Below, piece after piece: positions 1-10,460 of a DNA stretch of 53,323 nt. Each line of letters starts with the position of its first letter. Within the stretch, counting starts at the first letter, position 1. Origin of the DNA: Selaginella moellendorffii (lineage: Eukaryota > Streptophyta > Lycopodiopsida > Selaginellales > Selaginellaceae); assembly GCF_000143415.4 (NCBI RefSeq), contig NW_003314345.1:18574-71896 (forward strand), written 5' to 3'. The notes under the pieces were generated by a model that searched no databases, was not told the origin of the DNA, and saw only the letters and a program-made list of their open reading frames with translations. The translations under genes and the position numbers were made by a program.

Positions 1-270
1 GCAAAAAGGAAGTACGAATTGCGAAAACTATCAACACTTACCGCAATCATGTCCACAACCTCTAGGCAATCGGTGGGGACCACTTTCAAGCTATATCAGT
101 GCTAGAGATCTAAAAGAAAAGAGAGGCTTTTGTATGCATGGAGTTCACATCAATGGAATGGATGTGCTCAAAGTTGGTGAGGTGGCCAAGGAAGCCATTG
201 CAAGAGCTTGGAGAGGTGATGGCAGAGTGTGAGACTTATCAGTATATAGAGGTCATTCCAGACGAGCACC
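1..270 (+). pseudogene. Decayed fragment of plastid-type pyruvate dehydrogenase E1 alpha
   Basis: Read across frames, the + strand recovers remnants of the conserved E1-alpha stretch. Around 52-135 I read VHNL*AIG followed by EI*KK, which matches the family pattern NNLWAIG...EIWKK with both tryptophans turned into stops. Next come GVHINGMDVLKVGEVAKEA and, after a frameshift near 225, ECETYQY, which matches the plastid-type VECETYRFRGHS. At least two nonsense codons and one frameshift mean this cannot encode E1 alpha. The window edge cuts the 5' side. The short ATG frame at 138-371 only crosses the debris in a wrong frame. The assignment rests on remembered family consensus. Confidence 0.7.
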
Positions 271-540
271 ACAAGCCTGGTAAGTTCCTCTCTTTGTTCT
301 TTGCTCTTTGGAGTTTCTTCTTTGGTTCTTTGGAAGCTAAACTTCATTCTTTCTTTCTGTCCAGGGTATGAGCTCGCCAAGATGCTCCTTGGCGTGTTCT
401 TGCACCATCTTGTCACCCAGTTCCACATGTCGCTCCTCGAACCAAACGCGTTGATCCACTCGCAGCTCCCTCCCCATCAAACTAACAAAACTCTCAAATC
501 GTCAGAGTTTTGGAAACCGTGGAATGGCCAAATCGTTTAA
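271..540 (+). pseudogene. Orphan last exon of a cytochrome P450 (CYP85-clan-like)
   Basis: A probable intron with GTAAGT donor and CCAG acceptor runs from 280 to 364. Joining its flanks gives KPGYELAKMLLGVFLHHLVT, then QFHMSLLEPNALIH and a stop at about 540. This resembles the stretch right after the haem-binding Cys of clan-85 P450s (CPGYELAR...VFLHHLVTRF), where a conserved intron interrupts the CPG motif. The Cys position is not preserved (HKPG in place of LCPG), and no I-helix, ExxR or haem loop precedes it. It follows directly on PDH E1-alpha debris, so it is a transposed or recombined fragment. It could be transcribed but cannot be an enzyme. Confidence 0.55.
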
Positions 541-566
541 TATGAGAAATACCCCTGCACTCACCC

Positions 567-1753
567 TTAGTGTCCGGCGGTTCGTGCAGAGAAAAGCGAG
601 ACAATTTCAGGGTCAATCTGTCTAACAGCCACTTGCATGCTGTCAGGGAGCTCCCTGGGAACGTTGGAGCTCTCAATTACTACTGGAGTACTGAATGCTT
701 GACGTTTGTTGCCACCTATTGCAGCGTACCCGTAATCTTTGCTCACCGTGAAGCCTGTCACTCTGATACGTTCGTAGGCACTCACAATCTGTCAAAAAAT
801 GATACAAGACATTACAAACAAACATTGAGCTAGGTACCCTTTTGAAATCATTGTCGTCTGTTTTGCCTCCGTTTTTATCTGGATGGTTTTTGGCGGCCAA
901 CATCCTGTAGGCAGTGCGTACCTTGCAAAGAAATTTAGAAGTTAGAGAGGTAAAAGCTGAGGCTTGTAATGTGATACCTGGGATGCAGAAGCATTTCGCT
1001 GCAGGCCAAGAGTTGCATATGGGCATTCGCTAGCAGATGCTGCCGCCTCCTCTGCTTTCTTTGCATTGAAACAGCTCCCAAGGACGAGCTCGTAAAAGTC
1101 GTTTGCTGGTTCATACGCGTATTCCAAACTGGAAAGCAGATATAGAGTCACGCAAACTCAAACTCTGGTTGCTTACTCGGATCGAGGAATCTGCCTCAAA
1201 GACGCGGATGCTTTAGCTCCACATTCTGCAACTTCCCTTGGCAGCAAAGGAAAGGACATGTCAGAGGCGATGGATTTAATCTACCACGTTTACCGGCAGA
1301 GGAAACGGATGGCTTTGGGAAGAGCTTGGGCAGCATCTTCCTCGGATACCAAGGCTAGCTCCGCCACAGGAAGCCAGTCGTCCAGCTTCTTGCTCTGCGC
1401 GGAGCCCCTCTGCCTCAAGCAAACCACAAACTCTCGTATCTTGCGATCCGGGGAGAAATCGTCCAAGAGCCGGTCATAGAGCTGCTCCGACCTTCTGAGC
1501 AAAACGCTGGCACTTGATGCTGAAGCCACGGTTCTCCAGATTAAAACCAGAGCCAAAGCCAATCAGTAGCCTTACCAGCGGTTTTCGGCGGCGCTCTTGC
1601 TCCAAATCCTAGGCCCGGCGCACGAGCCGCCGCACTCTTGGCAGACTTGGCGCCACAGCGGACAATGGCCTTCTTGAGGGATCTTGCATTCTGTCCTTGG
1701 CGAGGCCTCGGCCAAAGCCTGGCAACGCCGTGGCACTGCCAGCAAGCCTCCAT
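567..1753 (-). CDS. J-domain (DnaJ-like) protein, multi-exon
   Basis: I joined five exons by short introns with GT/AG ends: about 1578-1753, then 1523 downwards, then an exon ending near 1184, then about 1129-978, about 926-852, and 788-567. The product has a basic, Ala-rich N-terminus starting MEACWQCHGVARLW (possibly an organelle transit peptide), then a helical region (REFVVCLRQRGSAQSKKLDD, EYAYEPANDFYELVLGSC). A J-domain follows: CPYATLGLQRNASASQ joined to VRTAYRMLAAKNHPDKNGG and DFKRIVSAYERI. The HPD tripeptide needed to stimulate Hsp70 is intact. About 70 residues follow the J-domain. An alternative ATG lies 30 bp upstream at 1783. The start lies 48 bp after the RAPTOR stop on the same strand, so UTRs must overlap or be shared. 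The exact client or family name is not recognised. Confidence 0.75.
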
Positions 1754-1801
1754 AGGGTTTATGGATTTATTCCCGCATTTCATATGTACAATTGCGCAAC
1801 G

Positions 1802-4800
1802 TCAACTGGGCTGCTGCTCTCTAGTATCGACGCTCTCCCCGCAGTAGATTGTCACTATGGAGTCTGCCGCCGCAGCTGCAAGATGGACACTGTATGGATG
1901 AAACGAAAGGCAGCTCACCGCCCCAATCTTGACCGCCAAGAAGCTGTTGTAGTACCGAATCCTGCTCACCTCTTGCCCGCTCAGGTTGAACACACGAATG
2001 CCGTTGTTCATGGAGCCGGTTGCAATCACCGGTGCATGGCGATGAACACTGAGGGCCGTCAAGTGCCCACGGCTGTGAGCACCAAACCCCCATGCCGCAG
2101 CCGATGGAAACCGGAGGTCGAGAAACTTCACGTCTCCAGTCTGCGACGCTGATACAACCTGCACAACCCGACCCTTTTAACACGCGAGAAACAAAAACAG
2201 GGATGGGAAAGTCGACGACCGTCTGAGCGCTCGACGCGGACTGGAACTCCAATCCTATCACCCTGTGCGTGTGTGGCCTCATACCAGAGACGAGCCTGCC
2301 GGGACAACAGTTGAGAGAAATGCCACGTCCAAAGAAGTATCAAAATCATCTTACGGGCTGTGAGATCGTATGTCGTAGATGCGAACAGCTCCGTCACAAC
2401 AGCCTACAGCTAGAACCCCCGACGGAGATTGTGATGCAGACTGCAAAACCGAGAGATGATGGAACGCGTAGCTTTCACTCTACAGCAGCAACTCACCATG
2501 GCTGAAATGCCACTCTCTCCTGGAGCTTGTATGGTGCATGCCAGCAGCTCTCGGTCGAGATCCCAGACCACAATTGACGACGACTCCCCAGCTGATGCGT
2601 ACTGCATGCATACACAAACTTAGTATGCAGACCGACCCTCCACAAAGGACACACGTACCAGGTAACCCGTTGCTTGCTGCCAGTCGACGACAGCACTAGC
2701 AGCTCGGTTGCCCGGCCTGGGGCCTTGAAGTGCCTGCCACGACGTCGCTAGGCGCTGCTTTCCCTTTATAGCGTAGTCCTTCCAGACCCTTACACTGCCA
2801 TCGCCTACACCACCATAGATACTCAGGACGAGGCAACAGCATAAAACAAAATGCCAGCTTACTTGAGGCCACCAGCAGTAAACTGTGCTCGAGCTCATTC
2901 ACGAAACAGAGTTTTGAAACGCCGCGTTCAGGGAAGCTATGGTTGTCGAAAGAGTTCATTTCGCTTCCGTCCTTCTCCTCGTAGTTCCAGACCCTGATCA
3001 TGGACCAGACCAGCTCTCGATAAGGGAAACATACTACGTGAAGCTGATCGGCTTACTTGATAGTCTCCTTGTCATCAGCGGCGCAAATAAGGGGGTCAAA
3101 TGGGTGAAGGACAACTGCTCTCGTACAATTGTCCGATTGTCCATCCCAGATCGGATCACCTAGCTTGGTTACATCTGCAACGAGCCAACACAATTAGCAC
3201 GGCTAAAAGCGAAAACACGAGAAATGGATAGCCTACGTAAATGCTGGCACTTTGAAATCCCGTCGACTGCTTTCTTCTCGCGCGCTAATCTCAACGCAGG
3301 AGCGTCACCGTCTTCGTCCTGAGTTGGCTCAAGCAGTGGCCTTGAGAAGTGGCCGCAGCTCCAGTCGTAGAGGGAGGAGGCAGGCACGTCTTGCTGGGAA
3401 GTTTGGTTCGTAGCGGAAAGGATGGAGCCGGCTTCCGCAAATCCTGCCATGGAGTGGACCTTGGGAACTGTAGGAGTCAGGCCGCTGCTTGCTTCCCCCG
3501 GAATACGTGATGACAGTCTCGTCGACTCACGTGCAGTTAAGGATGGGGAAAATTCAAGGGACGGCACCCTCCTCATTCCCATTGGGCTGACGCTTAGAAA
3601 GCTCGGCCTGGTAGGACTCGCGGAACTTCTTAGAGGCGCAACCAGAGATGCTGCAAGAAAAAAAATATAGACTTGAATGAGAAAAGGAAAAACTCCCTGG
3701 GCCTCACCTAGATTAGTTTCAACCCACGACGTAGAGCGAGTCAGTCCGCCACCCGCGCCAAGATGAATGCTCGGAACAGACGAATTGCGGTGATGCCCCG
3801 GCTTGCCTGAGCCTTTCCATGAGTTGAGCAGGGAGCCAACGCCTATAATGTGCAAAACCTTCTGACCCAGCTCCGCTACTTGTGGCGACGTATCCCGAGC
3901 CAAAGCATAGGCAGTTGCAATGCAACGCAAGTACAAGCTGTTATTGTCCTCGGCGCGGGGTCTCCTGAGCTTCAAAGTGCCATTGCCGTTGGAGCCGTTC
4001 ACTACAAGCTTGGATCCATCCAGCGGCGACGATGCCCCGGACGAGGGGGCGGACGAGGGGGCGGACGACGAATTACTACCATCTTGCTTCTCACCGCCAG
4101 CTGCTGACACATCCGGTTGAGCTTTCTGGTCCAGGCTAAGTGACCGAACTACCAGTAGCACTTGAGACGGACAAATCAGGCTGCCTGTAGGACTCTTGCT
4201 GGAAGAGAAGTCCGCCAGCGCAGGGTTCGAAGGCGGCTTCAAATATGCAGCCGCCGCGGAATTCAGAAACTTATGATGGTTGGTAGCGAAGTGCGCAAAA
4301 GCTGCGAGAGAGAGGGAGAGAGGAAGAGAGCGTGAGAGGCATGCAGTTAAAGTACGTTATGCCCATACCTATGGCAAGTTCAGCTCTGACCAGAGGACTC
4401 CCATCACCCACCGCTCGCAAAAGAACCTTTGCGATGTCCTGCTCGATCACGAGTCTATCGTCTTCGTTATCTTCCTCTGCCGCCGCATCATTCTTTGAGG
4501 AAGAGAGCAACGTCCCCAGGGCGAATACAGCCGACGCTCGGACCTGACTTGGAACATGTCACACAAGCTAGGCTGGATCACCAAACATAAGCAGCAGGAC
4601 GAAGGTTACCTCGGGTTGCGGTTCACTCAAGAGTTGAGCCAAACTACTAATGGCATTCTCGCGGAAGGCACATGCCTGGGCTGCACTTGTACCATCCCAA
4701 AGCTTGCCGAGGCATAAGCACGCCCATTGCAGAAAGAGAGGCTCGGCCTGCGTTTCCAGTTCAGTGCCCGCTTGAACATGCCGTAGAAGGATTGAAACCA

Positions 4801-7036
4801 CGCCCGCTTCGTGGCATGCAAGCTGCCCACGAGGATACCCGTCAACAATGACGGAAAGAACGAAAGCAGCCATAGCTTGCTGTTCTGCCAGATAGTCCGG
4901 GCTGTCCAGAAACCTGATAAAGTACAAATGACCTTTGTCCTTTACCAGATCGACCTGGCATGACTGCAAGCGACAGAAGGAAATTAGAACAAACTAGAAC
5001 AAGAACGAGAGGGAGTGAAGCGCGTGTTACCTTGTCCAGGGCAAGGATCTTCGTCCATATAAATACCAATATCTGCCGAAGTTCTGTTGCCGTCGTTTGA
5101 AGTAGCTTGAGGACGTAGGGGAAGATACCGACGGATAAAGCCTGAGAGCAGCTGCTGTTAAGACGAACACAAGAACCGCGAACATAAATAACGAACCAGA
5201 TCGATTGCCCAAGGTCCCATATCCAGAAACCTCCCCAGTAGTACCAGAGCCCGAAACCGATGCGACTGGCTCAGTAAAACCTGAAGCACAATCGGTAACT
5301 GCTCCGGGGGCGGCTTCCTCTCTGATCCCGAGCTAAGCCACACCTCGAAAGCAGAAAGCTGCTGCGCAAAGAATGAACTTGGCTGCACAAAACATGGGAG
5401 GAAGAACAAAATAAAAAATAACGAGTCGTGCACGCTTACTTTGAATTCCGCATTCGGATCATCGAGCAGAGCCGGAAGCTGAGCCAAACAGAACTCTGCT
5501 GCCATATCCCAGGCGTCCCTGCATCAACTTTTATATGTGAACAAGCTGTAAACACAATAGGAGCGGGGAAAAAAGATACAAACCACATTGGATGCTGATG
5601 AGTGAGAGGCAGCCGCGGATAACATTGAGGTGCACAGTTTGCAGACCTCATAATCCGCTCCGCAAGGAGAAAGTTTCGAAATAGACTTGCAACCAAAAGG
5701 TCTTGCCGGAACAAGCGCTGGAAAAGTTCTGCACGGGCGTAAGTAAGACAGAGAGGAGAGAGGAGAGGTAAACACAGTACATACCCGGTGGAAGCACATT
5801 CCAGGCAATGGTGTCGGTGACGGCCGTGAATATCCAATTCAGTTCCCCGAGTGGAGTCTTTCGGTCAATCTGTCGGCCAGGAATCTTGTCAACAAGGTCC
5901 AAGCGGAGTGAATCCCGCAGCAACGATCTGGAGCAGAACCTGCAAAGTGCAGATTGAAAAGGCGATAAACAAAGTTGTGCTCACTCTCTCTCACCATCTC
6001 AAAGCAACTTTGATAGGCGTCGTCAGACACGCTGTGAACAAGTCCGCCGGAAACACGGGGTTCTGAGGAAGAAGCTCGTTTGCACCACAGGCAGCGAGTA
6101 AAATGCAGTTTTTCGTTGCTGTGAAGTCTGGACGCTGGAAAAGTTGACAGGTAAGACAAGCAAGCGAATATTTTGTTTCTTTTGTTTCTTTTATTTCTTT
6201 TTGGTCTACCTCGCAGAAGGCCTTGATGATTGCTCCGGCACCAGAACAATCAAAGACGTAAATGGATGGGGAGCCCAGCCACGAATCCAGCTCATACACG
6301 GAGAGGGGGATGTACTGCGTGTAGCTCTGCAAATACATTGTTGGGAAGAAGAAATGAAGAAAAGCTCGCACCTGGTTGAAAAACCATATCTCCCCGCTTG
6401 CCGTTGGTTTCGGCACGCCATGCCCATTGTAATGGAACAAGACCCTTTCCGACTTGGCCGTTTCCCTGCACTGCACGCACAGTTTCTTCACCTCGTCAAC
6501 CGTGGAGTCGAGCCGAAGGTTGTACAGTGCCTACTGCCAAAAAAACCAGCAAGCTGAGAACCCGAGCCAAGCGCCTGTGGTGCGTTGCGGGCTATAGCTT
6601 CCTACCTTGGGTTGCCATCGCTTGTACTGCGACTGCAGCGTCTGCCCAATCACATCAATGGCCTTTGCCGACGGCTCTGGAAAGAAGAAAGAGTATAAGG
6701 CCTGACAGAGCTCTTCCGCGCTTCTTACCAATCCAGCACTCCATCCGCGCACAAGGGCTGATCTTGATAACATCCGGCGGATCGATGCCGATGTTGAGGC
6801 ACAGAACAAGCGCGACGCATCCCGTTTTCATCTGGCGGCGGCGAACAGTGAGCGTGCATTGGAGTGGGCAGCTACAGAAACCTTACCCGATCCTTCATTC
6901 TCCATTTGGACACAGCGGCGGTGGCCGGCGCCGGCGCCGGCGCCGGCGCCGCCTCGTGGCGGAGGTCGCAGAGGTAGCAAGCGGGCGGGAGAAGCGCCGC
7001 AATGCCCCTGGTTGTCGCGTTCCCGCCCTCGTCCAT
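1802..7036 (-). CDS. RAPTOR1: RAPTOR, regulatory-associated protein of TOR (multi-exon)
   Basis: RAPTOR is the substrate-recruiting scaffold of TOR complex 1 in the cytosol. Exon 1 (7036-6887) starts [11 protein letters not shown] and ends KWRMKDR. Exon 2 from 6831 reads [20 protein letters not shown]. The caspase-like RNC domain follows with [28 protein letters not shown] and [11 protein letters not shown] near 6450-6240, then [60 protein letters not shown] and [19 protein letters not shown] (HEAT-like region). A Ser-rich linker (about 4240-3700) precedes a C-terminal WD40 propeller ending [16 protein letters not shown]. Domain order and motifs match plant RAPTOR throughout. The ATG at 7036 is used because the frame extends upstream only through non-ATG codons. 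An in-frame stopless 57-bp intron lies at 3651-3707. No disabling lesion was seen. Confidence 0.93.
6927..6955 (-). repeat. Hexanucleotide GC repeat in RAPTOR exon 1
   Basis: A near-perfect GCCGGC-type tandem repeat of 6-bp period lies inside the first RAPTOR exon and encodes alternating Ala-Pro (APAPAPAPA). It falls between the conserved CDLRHEA and VSKW segments. The repeat keeps the frame, so length variation would add or remove Ala-Pro pairs. Confidence 0.8.
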
Positions 7037-7359
7037 GCCCACGCAAATGCACCAAGAGCTCCTAGAGACGCGGCGCTGGCGCTCCAATCCCAGTGGCTAG
7101 TGTGCCCCCAGCGAAGGCGGTGCTGAGCTTCATCGCGGCCCTAAAATCTAGAAACCTCCTAAAGCCCTAACCTACCATCTCCCCCCGTGTGCACCAAAGA
7201 GCCAGCTGGGAGCTGTCCCATGCCCCTCGAGTGCCGACCAGGGCAGCTGCAGCGAATCGAACCCCCTTTCTTTTGTCTCGCCATTTGTGTGTGTGTTTGT
7301 ATGTAATATAATATCTCTCTCTCCTTTAAGCTTAGGCCTAAGTAGAGCGAGCACGATGA
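7037..7359. other. Intergenic: RAPTOR 5' flank and F-box gene 3' flank
   Basis: This 323-bp gap lies between the RAPTOR start and the F-box gene stop, both on the minus strand. It must hold the RAPTOR promoter and 5' UTR plus the 3' end of the upstream gene. I see AACCCTA-like telo-box motifs around 7146-7175 and a CT/GT-rich stretch near 7290-7325, but no additional gene. Confidence 0.5.
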
Positions 7360-8850
7360 TCACCCGCGCCTCATTTGCTTCTTCCACTTGTCCGCGCAGG
7401 CGATGGCGTTTGCGCGCTCTTGGGCGGGCAATTGCTGCACCAGCGCGTCGCGGATGTGTATGGCAGCTGTTTCCCCCGCCCGCGTCGCCAGCTCCAGGAA
7501 CGCCAGGGCCAGGCCGCCGTCGCCCTCCTGCATGCAGAGCAGCAGTGAGAAACAAGAGCGCCACCCTTCCTCCCTACCGCGAACAGTGTCAAGCCGTGCT
7601 CGAACTGCGCCTTGCGGTGCCCCGCCAGCGCCGCACGCCGCATCCAATGCCGCGCGTGGTGATAGTTGCGAGCAAAGCCTTCTCCAGACAGGAAGCACAG
7701 GGCCGTGTTGTACATTGCTCTCGAGCTCCCACCCTCGGCTGCTCGCAAGTACCATCGAGCCTGCCGCAAGCACACGTTGAAAAAACGAAAAGAGCAGCCT
7801 CACAGACTTACAGCCTTGCCGGGATTGGGCTCGACACCGCGTCCCTGCTGCAAGCACAGGGCCAAGCTGTACTGCGCGCGGACATGGCCAGCGTCCGAGG
7901 CCCTCTGGAACCACTTGACGGCCTCACTGGCGTCCACCGGTTCTGCAAGCAGCCCACCAGCGTTTGTTGCTGAAAACAAAAAGCTGGAAACCACGGACGT
8001 ACGTACCTTGCAGCAACGCCAGGCCGAGGTTGCACTGCCCGGCGGCATCACCGAGCTCGGCAGCTTTCCTATACCATTGAATGCCTTCCTCCCTTCTCCC
8101 CTATATACCCAGAAACTTGATCAAGCGAGGATCCCCAAAGGAAGAAACAAACGCAAGCAACAAACAAGCCAAGCCAATCTCTACCTGTTCCCAAAGCAAC
8201 AAGCCAGCATCGATCATGGCAGCTGCACATCCCCGAGCAGCTCCCTTGAGGAACGAATCTAAAGCCATGCCTGTGTCCTGAGGCACACCACCCCGCCCAT
8301 GCTTGTACATTTTCCCCCACTTGACAAACGTTACTGCCTCGCGGAGAGACGAGAGCGCTTGGTACCACGACTTGCACACCATGCTCGCAGCCCACAGGTT
8401 CGGCAGCGAGAAGCCCCCAGAGATCCGCCGCAGGACGTCGAAGGGCAGCTGCGAGAAATCCACATCCTCCTGCCCCTGCTCGCGCGCTTGCTGCTTCACC
8501 AAGCTCGCACCTCTCGACGATGGCTGCTGCTGCGCTTGGAACGCAGCCGGCACTAGACTTATACTCCCACTCCCATGCCTGCGAGCGTCCACCCCGCCTT
8601 GCTTCCAGAACCTCCTCTCCAGATCGCCGGGCTCCTGCTGTTGCGGCTGCTGCTGCTGCTGCGACCTACTGCTCCTGCCGTGGAAGCCATCCAGGCCGCC
8701 AATGTTGCTGAACAGAGTCACGCTCTCGTGGCTCAGGTGCCTGTCCCGCTCCGAGGACGACGCGCTCTGCTGCTGCTCCTGCTGGCGGCGGGGATCCCGA
8801 TCACGCACCTGCGCAGCTTGGCGGCTGGCTTTGAGCTTGAAAGATCCCAT
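7360..8850 (-). CDS. F-box protein with Sel1-like repeats
   Basis: The first exon (8850 downwards) starts MGSFKLKASRQAAQ and carries a Gln-rich low-complexity region, then an F-box (DFSQLPFDVLRRISGGF... NLWAASMVCKSWYQALS, roughly residues 130-175), which in the family binds SKP1 within SCF ubiquitin ligases. Sel1/TPR-like helical repeats follow: KWGKMYKHGRGG, then EAVKWFQRASDAGHVRAQYS, LALCLQQGRGV, ARWYLRAAEGGSSRAMYNTA and HWMRRAALAGHRKAQFEHG. The protein ends KWKKQMRRG. The layout resembles Arabidopsis At1g70590 as I remember it. Several introns of about 50-60 bp interrupt the frame (for example near 8110-8050 and 7800-7745). Promoter space is shared with the divergent TPR gene at 9032. The target substrate is unknown. 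Confidence 0.85.
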
Positions 8851-9031
8851 TCTTCCCCTCTCCCGCGGACCTCTCCACCAGCTGCGAGCCTGCTGCTGCT
8901 ACAGGGGGCAGCCCTAAACGCGGATCGCCATAGCCAAATCGTGTTTTTTTGAAACAGCATCTTCACCACGATCGCAGCCGTCGCTTTGGCTGAATATTCC
9001 GCCCTAATCTTCACTCTCGTCCTCCTCCTCC
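8851..9031. promoter_or_regulatory. Compact bidirectional promoter between F-box and TPR genes
   Basis: Only 181 bp separate the two divergent ATG codons (8850 on minus, 9032 on plus). The interval must contain both promoters and both 5' UTRs. It holds CCCTAAAC and GCCCTAAT elements of the kind seen near plant housekeeping promoters. No clear TATA box is visible for either gene. Confidence 0.45.
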
Positions 9032-10294
9032 ATGAAGAGCAGCGGCAGCGGCAGTGGGAGCGGCGGCAATGCGCGGCGCGCAGCAGCTGCCGCGCCCCTC
9101 AGCAACTACGAGTTCGATTTCGGGAATCTAGGTCGCGGATCTGGCAACACCACGCTCAGCGGCCTCAAGCAGCCGGCCCCATCGCAGCCGCAACCACAGC
9201 AGCCACAGCAGCAGCAGGCCAAGCAAGCACAGCCACAGCCATGGACTCACAAGCCGGTCTCCAGCTTAACAGGTACGAGCTCCATGGTGGGAGACATCAC
9301 CGGCAGGAGCTGGGTGCCACTCGAGTCCAGTGCCACTGCGAAGAGCAGGCCGGCGAGCAATGGAGTCGTGGGTGGAGTTGGCAACTCCAAAGCGGATCTC
9401 TTCAGCGATCTGCTCAAGACGCCCATGACCGCGATGAAATCTGGATCTGGATCTACTGCGGCCCCCATGGCTGCGTCGCTCAACAGAGGGGCTCCCATGA
9501 AGGATGGTGGCAGATCTGCGAATGCTGGTGGTTTCGTGGGCATGTCTGCTCCACCGCCGCCGCCTTCAGCTGGTGGTGGTTTCGTGGGCATGTCCGCTCC
9601 ACCACCGCAGGCAGCTGCCATGGACAAGCTCTTTGAACCGGCTTCTTCAGGGAGAGCTCAGGATCCTCTGGATGATCTCTGGCGCAAGATACCACCACCG
9701 CAACCACAGGCTCCTCCACAGGCACAAGCTAGCGTGAGCATGTCCAACGGGATTCATGGCCTCAACGAAGCCGACTGGGACACGGGGTTTCAAGCCGCCG
9801 ATGCTGACCCGGCGCCGGCCACCACCGAGCTCGACGGACTACCACCTCCACCGGCTGGCGTTACGGGCAGCTTGGCCAAGGACAAAGGCGACGAGTTTCA
9901 AAAGCAAGGCCAGTTTGCCGATGCGATCAAGTGGCTGACTTGGGCCGTGGTGCTGCTGGACAAGTCCCCAGACAAGCTGACTGGAGTTCTTGCCACTCGA
10001 GCGGCGTGTTACAAAGAAGTCGGCGAGTACAAGAAAGCTGTTGGCGACTGTTCCAAGGTAGTAGGCTTTACTTTTCAATTTGGTCCGTCTTCGTCACACC
10101 CGGTTTCACTATTCCAGGTGTTGGAGATGGCCGGGCCGACGGCTGAGGTGCTCTTGCAACGGGCTTTCCTGTACGAGAGCATGGAGAAATACAAGCTGTG
10201 CGTGCAAGATCTGCGAGAGGCTTTGCAGAGAGACCCCTCCAACAGGATGGCCAGGAACACGCTGGCGAGGCTGGCTAGGATGGCTGACGAGTGA
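9032..10294 (+). CDS. TPR-domain protein with disordered Gln/Pro/Gly-rich N-terminus
   Basis: ATG at 9032 opens MKSSGSGSGSGG. The first ~250 residues are low-complexity (Gln/Pro runs, two GGFVGMSAPPP repeats) with short linear motifs LSNYEFDFGNLG, ADLFSDLLK, DPLDDLW and EADWDTGF. The C-terminal ~140 residues are TPR-like helices: AKDKGDEFQKQGQFADAIKW, VLATRAACYKEVGEYKKAVG, AEVLLQRAFLYESMEKYKLC. A 60-bp intron (10058-10117, GTAGTA...TTCCAG) lies between GDCSK and VLEMAGP; it is in frame and has no stop, so the long open frame reads straight through it. Splicing restores TPR spacing. The DLL/DPL/W motifs resemble clathrin-adaptor ligands, which is speculative. Precise function is not recognised. 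Confidence 0.85.
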   Translation: MKSSGSGSGSGGNARRAAAAAPLSNYEFDFGNLGRGSGNTTLSGLKQPAPSQPQPQQPQQQQAKQAQPQPWTHKPVSSLTGTSSMVGDITGRSWVPLESSATAKSRPASNGVVGGVGNSKADLFSDLLKTPMTAMKSGSGSTAAPMAASLNRGAPMKDGGRSANAGGFVGMSAPPPPPSAGGGFVGMSAPPPQAAAMDKLFEPASSGRAQDPLDDLWRKIPPPQPQAPPQAQASVSMSNGIHGLNEADWDTGFQAADADPAPATTELDGLPPPPAGVTGSLAKDKGDEFQKQGQFADAIKWLTWAVVLLDKSPDKLTGVLATRAACYKEVGEYKKAVGDCSKVVGFTFQFGPSSSHPVSLFQVLEMAGPTAEVLLQRAFLYESMEKYKLCVQDLREALQRDPSNRMARNTLARLARMADE

Positions 10295-10460
10295 CAAATT
10301 GTATTCTTGGGTATTGTTTCTTTCCCATTTTTCCATCCCAATCACTTCTTGTGCCGACTGCGAGGGTACAGGAGCTGGTGTAGCAAGAGCTGTGCAGTGT
10401 CGATGCATCTGGCCTGCAAGGCAGCACTTAAATAATCATCGGAATGGTATTCGTGTTTGC

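Noticed and set aside
6398-7126. 242-codon plus-strand ORF opposite the RAPTOR N-terminus
   Set aside because: It is antisense to conserved RAPTOR exons; the open frame follows from GC-rich coding sequence.
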